A DNA stretch of 8,437 nucleotides. Source: JAEDES01 sp964470055. Its GTDB lineage: Bacteria > Bacillota_I > Bacilli_A > RF39 > UBA660. Positions 5,416-8,437 of this stretch are shown in pieces; within the stretch, counting starts at the first letter, position 1; every line of letters begins with the position of its first letter. Under the pieces are notes generated by a model. That model ran no database searches and was not told where the DNA came from. It was given only the letters and a program-made list of their open reading frames with translations. The DNA lies in contig CAYXZZ010000055.1 of assembly GCA_964470055.1 (NCBI GenBank), positions 1 to 8,437 on the forward strand, in the 5' to 3' direction. Position numbers and translations under genes: made by a program.

Positions 5416-5751
5416 TTATATCGTCAAATATTTAAAAGCCTGATTCCCCTCTCTTACATAAAATAAACTATCCTGTTTCCCAAGTTGTCTTTCATATACT
5501 CCATCAAGACCACATAAAACAACTTTCCCACAACTCAAAAAAATTTCCACTAACTTATTATTTAACCAAGAAATTATATCCATCTCAATTCTATCAATAT
5601 CCTTAAAATCAAACACAAAATAATGCATTCCTTGCTTATAAAGTAAATAATTAAGTTCTCGCTCAAACTGACCAATAGTATTCTTATTCAAATTCCCTTC
5701 CAAATGTATAAACATAATCCCTCTAACGACATCAATGTCCATTTCTAGCAT
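5416..5751 (-). CDS. spoIIAA: SpoIIAA-like STAS-domain protein lacking the phosphorylated serine
   Basis: In the classic system SpoIIAA is the anti-anti-sigma factor: unphosphorylated, it pulls SpoIIAB off sigma-F, and SpoIIAB inactivates it by phosphorylating Ser58. This 111-residue protein has the STAS length and pattern: an N-terminal strand pair (VVRGIMFIHLEGNL), a helix, FVFDFKDI at 45-52, a helix, and KVVLCGL near 77-83. In a gap-free alignment to B. subtilis SpoIIAA, however, the Asp-Ser-Ser at the helix start (FMDSSGL) is replaced by Glu56-Met57-Asp58, with no serine at the phosphosite. The partner gene spoIIAB is also missing. The start at 5751 has an excellent GAGAGGTGAT 5 bases upstream. 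It is first in the spoIIAA-sigF operon, behind Spo0A boxes. The assignment rests on context plus weak STAS similarity. Confidence 0.78.
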   Translation of the reverse strand: MLEMDIDVVRGIMFIHLEGNLNKNTIGQFERELNYLLYKQGMHYFVFDFKDIDRIEMDIISWLNNKLVEIFLSCGKVVLCGLDGVYERQLGKQDSLFYVREGNQAFKYLTI

Positions 5752-5780
5752 CTGATATCACCTCTCAAAAGAAACTATAA

Positions 5781-5814
5781 ATTATGTCAAAAAAAAATTC
5801 TATCATTTCGACAA
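5781..5814 (-). promoter_or_regulatory. Candidate Spo0A-activated promoter of spoIIAA-sigF
   Basis: On the minus strand CATAAT (5781-5786) lies 22 bases downstream of a -35-like TTGTCG (5809-5814) that overlaps a Spo0A box. A 22-base spacer with Spo0A bound over the -35 is the arrangement known from the B. subtilis spoIIG promoter (sigma-A with Spo0A~P). I did not find a good sigma-H promoter (AGGA plus GAAT), the form used by B. subtilis spoIIA; a lone GAAT occurs at 5797-5800. The start would be near 5774. Confidence 0.45.
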
Positions 5815-5849
5815 AACAAGACATTTTTTTCGTTCGACATTTTTCGACA
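5807..5849 (-). promoter_or_regulatory. Spo0A box array upstream of spoIIAA
   Basis: Three perfect TGTCGAA Spo0A boxes lie on the minus strand at 5843-5849, 5833-5839 and 5807-5813, plus a degenerate TGTCTTG at 5817-5823. They form two tandem pairs. Within each pair the boxes start exactly 10 bases apart (5849/5839 and 5823/5813), one helical turn, as in Spo0A dimers on DNA. The proximal pair overlaps the -35 region of the candidate promoter. Phosphorylated Spo0A is the master regulator of sporulation entry, so this marks spoIIAA-sigF as a direct target. Confidence 0.85.
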
Positions 5850-5871
5850 AAAAAAGAAGTCCTAAGACTTC
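5849..5871 (-). terminator. Terminator of the nrdD-nrdG operon
   Basis: On the minus strand GAAGTC-TTAG-GACTTC forms a 6-bp stem with a tetraloop, followed by seven U residues (5849-5855). The stem begins directly after the nrdG stop codon, and the last U is the first base of the distal Spo0A box. Confidence 0.9.
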
Positions 5872-6420
5872 CTAAATAAACATATAACTAGGTTTTTCAT
5901 AGTGAGAAATCTTCTTTTCTTCGGCATACTTCTCAACTAGAACAACTCTTTCTTCTTTTAAACTTTTTTGTACATCAATAATTCTTTGATTTCGTGAACC
6001 TTTAAAGTATAAATCATAGCTTTTCTCTTCTAAAACAAACTTTCCATCTACTAAGACATCAATTTCTTCTAAAAGTTTTCTTCTACTCGGATTTTGAAGC
6101 ATTGCCTCATAAGTAAAACCTGTATAACACCAAACATTTAATCCCATTTCATGAGCAGCCTTACTTATCTCATAGCATGCCTCACTCTGACATACAGGAT
6201 CTCCTCCAGATAAAGTTATTCCATCTTGATTTCTAATTTCTTTTAATGCTTCAATAACTTCTTCCACATCAACTAAAACTCCCCCATTAAAGTCATGTGT
6301 CTGAGGATTATGACATCCCTTGCATTGATGAGGACACCCTTGCGTCCAAACAACAGTCCTTATTCCCTCACCATCTACAATTGAATCTGGCTGTAAATCA
6401 GCGGCTAATCTAATTTTCAT
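5872..6420 (-). CDS. nrdG: Anaerobic ribonucleotide reductase activating enzyme (NrdG, radical SAM)
   Basis: NrdG cleaves S-adenosylmethionine at a 4Fe-4S cluster and installs the glycyl radical on class III ribonucleotide reductase under anaerobic conditions. The 182 residues fit the family. The cluster motif is C29-x3-C33-x2-C36 (CPHQCKGC) and is preceded by the family segment DGEGIRTVVWTQG. The SAM-binding GGDP is at 72-75 (TLSGGDPVCQ), and a later DVLVDGKFV motif is also typical of NrdG. The ATG shares one base with the stop of the small gene upstream (TAATG). The ribosome site is weak (AAGAAAAACGAAG), so translation is probably coupled to that gene, whose product is its likely substrate. 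Confidence 0.96.
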   Translation of the reverse strand: MKIRLAADLQPDSIVDGEGIRTVVWTQGCPHQCKGCHNPQTHDFNGGVLVDVEEVIEALKEIRNQDGITLSGGDPVCQSEACYEISKAAHEMGLNVWCYTGFTYEAMLQNPSRRKLLEEIDVLVDGKFVLEEKSYDLYFKGSRNQRIIDVQKSLKEERVVLVEKYAEEKKISHYEKPSYMFI

Positions 6421-6590
6421 TATTTTTCTTCGTTTTTCTTATTTAGTAATTCTTTATAACCACTATGTTTTACACGATCTCTTTCTTCAGCTCTCTTACC
6501 ATTATTGAATCTTGATACATCTCCTGCAAGATATCCTGTAACTCTTCTTATTCTTTCGAACCCTTGTCCTTCACCTACAACTTTTTCCAT
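6420..6590 (-). CDS. Separate glycyl-radical domain of class III ribonucleotide reductase (56 aa)
   Basis: This small gene encodes MEKVVGEGQGFERIRRVTGY and continues through LAGDVSRFNNGKRAEERDRVKH to a lysine-rich end. The segment from FERIRRVTGYL to ERDRVKH matches the C-terminal glycyl-radical loop of one-chain NrdD proteins. Gly19 in RVTGYL corresponds to the radical glycine (Gly580 in phage T4, Gly681 in E. coli). It is in the same reading frame as nrdD but separated by two in-frame TAA codons and 33 untranslated bases, with its own ribosome site (6601-6608). The stop overlaps the nrdG start. The likely role is to supply the radical glycine in trans to the NrdD body, as GrcA (YfiD) does for damaged pyruvate formate-lyase. 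The family match is strong; function as a free subunit is inference. Confidence 0.88.
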   Translation of the reverse strand: MEKVVGEGQGFERIRRVTGYLAGDVSRFNNGKRAEERDRVKHSGYKELLNKKNEEK

Positions 6591-6600
6591 AATACTATTT

Positions 6601-6608
6601 CTCCCTCT
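6601..6608 (-). promoter_or_regulatory. Ribosome binding site of the separate glycyl-radical gene
   Basis: AGAGGGAG on the minus strand lies 10 bases before the ATG at 6590 and inside the 33-base gap after the nrdD stop. Its presence argues that the small gene is translated independently and is not a sequencing artefact of a broken nrdD. Confidence 0.65.
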
Positions 6609-6623
6609 TAATTATTTTTTAAT

Positions 6624-8437
6624 TTATCTACCACAACACTCAGGTGCTGTAATTTTCTCCATTGGAACTCCTTCGAATTCTTTACGTCCACAACCAGGAC
6701 ATACATCATTAATAACTCCAACATAACCACATACTGGATCTCTATCTACTGGATGGTTAACTGCTCCATAACCAATACCTTCTTCTTTCATCGTTCTAAT
6801 AATACTTTCAAAAGCATCAACATTAGAAGCAACATCTCCATCTACTTCAATATAAGAAATGTGTCCACCATTTGTAAAATTATGATATGGTGCTTCAGTA
6901 TGTAATTTATCAGCAATACTAATATTGTAATAAACTGGAACATGGAATGAATTTGTATAATATTCTCTATCAGTAACTCCCTTAATCTTTCCATAAATAG
7001 CTCTATCAATTGAAGTAAATCTTCCAGATAATCCTTCAGCAGGTGTTGCTAAACATGTAAAGTTTAAATTATACTTCTTAGCATTTTCATCACATCTATC
7101 TCTCATAAACTTAATAATTTCAATACCAAGTTTTTGACTCTTAGGATCTTCACCATGATGTTTACCAGTCAATGCCTTTAAACATTCTGCTAAACCAATA
7201 AATCCAGTTGATAAAGAACCATGTTTCCATACCTTTCTAAGTCTATCAGTTGGTTTTAATTTTTCACCATTTGTCCATACCCCTTGTCCTAATAAGAATG
7301 GGAAGTTATAACAACGTTTATTACATTGAACTTCAAATCTTTCTAGTAATTGGTCACGAACCTTATCCATTACTTCACCAAGTTCCTCATAGAATCCCTT
7401 CATATCAGCTTTATCTCTTTCACCTAAAGCAATTCCATATTTAATACCAAGTCTTGGTAAATTAATAGTTGTAAATGAAAGGTTTCCTCTACCAGTAACT
7501 ACTTGATTATCAGGAGAAGTAACATCTGCTACAACTCTTGTACGACATCCCATATAAGAAACTTCTGTATTTACATCTCCTTCTTTATAGAAATCTAAAT
7601 TGAATGGAGCATCAATAAAAGCAAAGTTAGGGAAAAGTCTCTTCGCAGAAACCTCACATGCTAATCTAAATAAATCATAGTTTTTATCTTCTTTATTATA
7701 GTTAACACCTTCTTTTACTTTAAAAATAGATACTGGGAATATTGGAGTTTCTCCATTTCCTAATCCTCTATCTGCTGCAAGTAAGAAGTTTTTAATAACC
7801 ATTCTACCTTCTGGAGAAGTATCAGTACCAAAGTTTACTGATGAAAATGGTACTTGTGCTCCTGCTCTTGAATGCATTGTATTTAAGTTATGGATAAACG
7901 CTTCCATTGTTTGTTGTGTTGCTCTATCAGTTTTTTGAATAGCCTTCTCATAACCTTTAATAAATATTTCTTTAATTCTCTCTGATCCTTTTTGATAATC
8001 TGTAAACTCTTCTACATTTAATTCCATTGATTCTAACTTATCAATTTCTCGAATAATTCTATCAATATTTATTACTGGTAAAAAGCCTTCTAAATCAAAG
8101 AAATCATATAATGTTTGTTTAAATTGTTTTTTAAATGTTTTAAGTACTCCAGGAGCAAGATAATAATCAAGTGCCGGAATTGCTTGTCCACCATGTTGAT
8201 CATTTTGATTTGCTTGTACAACAATTGCTGCTAGTGAACCATATGTTGAAATATCTTGAGGTGGTCTAACAAAGCCATGTCCTGTATCAAAACCATTTTT
8301 AAATAATTTTGATAAATCTATTTGACAACAAGTAGTTGTTCCCATTGCTAGGAAATCCATATCATGAATATGAATTGTTCCTTTATCATGCATTGTTGCA
8401 TATTCAGGTTTCATTAAATAAGCCTTAGCAAATTCTT
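6624..8437 (-). CDS. nrdD: Class III (anaerobic) ribonucleoside-triphosphate reductase, catalytic body, 5' end outside window and lacking the glycyl-radical loop
   Basis: NrdD reduces ribonucleotides to deoxyribonucleotides without oxygen. The frame is open to the right edge (EFAKAYLMKPEYA...), so the Met at 8414 is internal and at least 603 residues are present; the N-terminal ATP-cone part is outside. Landmarks are IHIHDMDFL, CCQIDLSKLF (Cys codons at 8325-8330, region of T4 Cys79), SYMGCRTRV (Cys at 7545-7547, equivalent of the thiyl-radical Cys290), GNLSFTTINLPRLG, and the C-terminal cysteine module VDRDPVCGYVG with NDVCPGCGRKE. The chain then ends in APECCGR with TAA, before the RVxGYL radical loop, which is on the next gene. 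A second in-frame TAA follows at 6612-6614. It heads the nrdD, small gene, nrdG operon. Confidence 0.96.
   Translation of the reverse strand, partial: EFAKAYLMKPEYATMHDKGTIHIHDMDFLAMGTTTCCQIDLSKLFKNGFDTGHGFVRPPQDISTYGSLAAIVVQANQNDQHGGQAIPALDYYLAPGVLKTFKKQFKQTLYDFFDLEGFLPVINIDRIIREIDKLESMELNVEEFTDYQKGSERIKEIFIKGYEKAIQKTDRATQQTMEAFIHNLNTMHSRAGAQVPFSSVNFGTDTSPEGRMVIKNFLLAADRGLGNGETPIFPVSIFKVKEGVNYNKEDKNYDLFRLACEVSAKRLFPNFAFIDAPFNLDFYKEGDVNTEVSYMGCRTRVVADVTSPDNQVVTGRGNLSFTTINLPRLGIKYGIALGERDKADMKGFYEELGEVMDKVRDQLLERFEVQCNKRCYNFPFLLGQGVWTNGEKLKPTDRLRKVWKHGSLSTGFIGLAECLKALTGKHHGEDPKSQKLGIEIIKFMRDRCDENAKKYNLNFTCLATPAEGLSGRFTSIDRAIYGKIKGVTDREYYTNSFHVPVYYNISIADKLHTEAPYHNFTNGGHISYIEVDGDVASNVDAFESIIRTMKEEGIGYGAVNHPVDRDPVCGYVGVINDVCPGCGRKEFEGVPMEKITAPECCGR

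Noticed and set aside
5785..5790. TTGACA as a sigma-A -35 for spoIIAA
   Set aside because: No acceptable -10 lies 16-18 bases downstream; that position holds the ribosome site.
5797..5800. GAAT as the -10 of a sigma-H promoter
   Set aside because: No AGGA-type -35 at the required distance upstream; AT-rich chance match is likely.
6612..6626. Stop-codon read-through or frameshift joining nrdD to the glycyl-radical piece
   Set aside because: Same frame, but two TAA codons 12 bases apart and a separate ribosome site favour independent translation.
6505..6726. 73-codon plus-strand reading frame
   Set aside because: It is antisense to the glycyl-radical gene and the nrdD end, and has no ribosome site.
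7250..7444. 64-codon plus-strand reading frame
   Set aside because: It is antisense to conserved nrdD coding sequence.

Overview
The window comes from a low-GC, AT-rich Bacillota-type bacterium that forms or once formed endospores. It carries spoIIAA, sigF, spoVAC, spoVAD and spoVAE, TGTCGAA Spo0A boxes, a forespore-type promoter, GGAGG/GGTGAT ribosome sites and U-tract terminators. UGA acts as a stop (end of spoVAC), so this is not a code-4 mollicute. The anaerobic class III ribonucleotide reductase suggests an anaerobe or facultative anaerobe. I cannot name a genus.

Layout, left to right. Positions 1-147 hold an AT-rich stretch with a leftward promoter candidate and a small perfect hairpin. 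Next come two minus-strand tRNAs, Thr(UGU) and Leu(CAA), with their own promoter. They are followed by scpB and scpA (minus strand, overlapping by one base), the SMC-condensin accessory pair. A single plus-strand gene, an RNHCP zinc-ribbon protein, diverges from scpA across back-to-back extended -10 promoters and ends in a terminator shared with the end of an unrecognised minus-strand gene (2072-2839). From there to the right end everything is minus strand: spoVAE, spoVAD, spoVAC, then sigF, spoIIAA, then nrdG, a 56-residue gene, and nrdD, which runs off the window. In transcription order that is nrdD > small gene > nrdG | terminator | Spo0A boxes + promoter > spoIIAA > sigF | terminator | forespore-type promoter > spoVAC > spoVAD > spoVAE | terminator/promoter > hypothetical gene.

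Two arrangements stand out. First, NrdD stops just after its cysteine-rich module, before the glycyl-radical loop. The RVTGYL loop is encoded, in the same frame but after two stop codons and with its own ribosome site, by the separate 56-residue gene between nrdD and nrdG. The class III reductase therefore looks split, with the radical glycine on its own small polypeptide. Second, spoIIAB, the anti-sigma kinase gene normally between spoIIAA and sigF, is absent: the two genes are 9 bases apart. The SpoIIAA-like protein has also lost the Asp-Ser-Ser phosphorylation motif that SpoIIAB acts on. Together these suggest that the partner switch controlling sigma-F has been lost or rebuilt here.

The regulatory DNA is unusually compact. 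In three places a terminator abuts or overlaps the next promoter or operator (5849-5871, 4739-4772, 2877-2916), and several 5' leaders appear to be only about 10-25 bases long.
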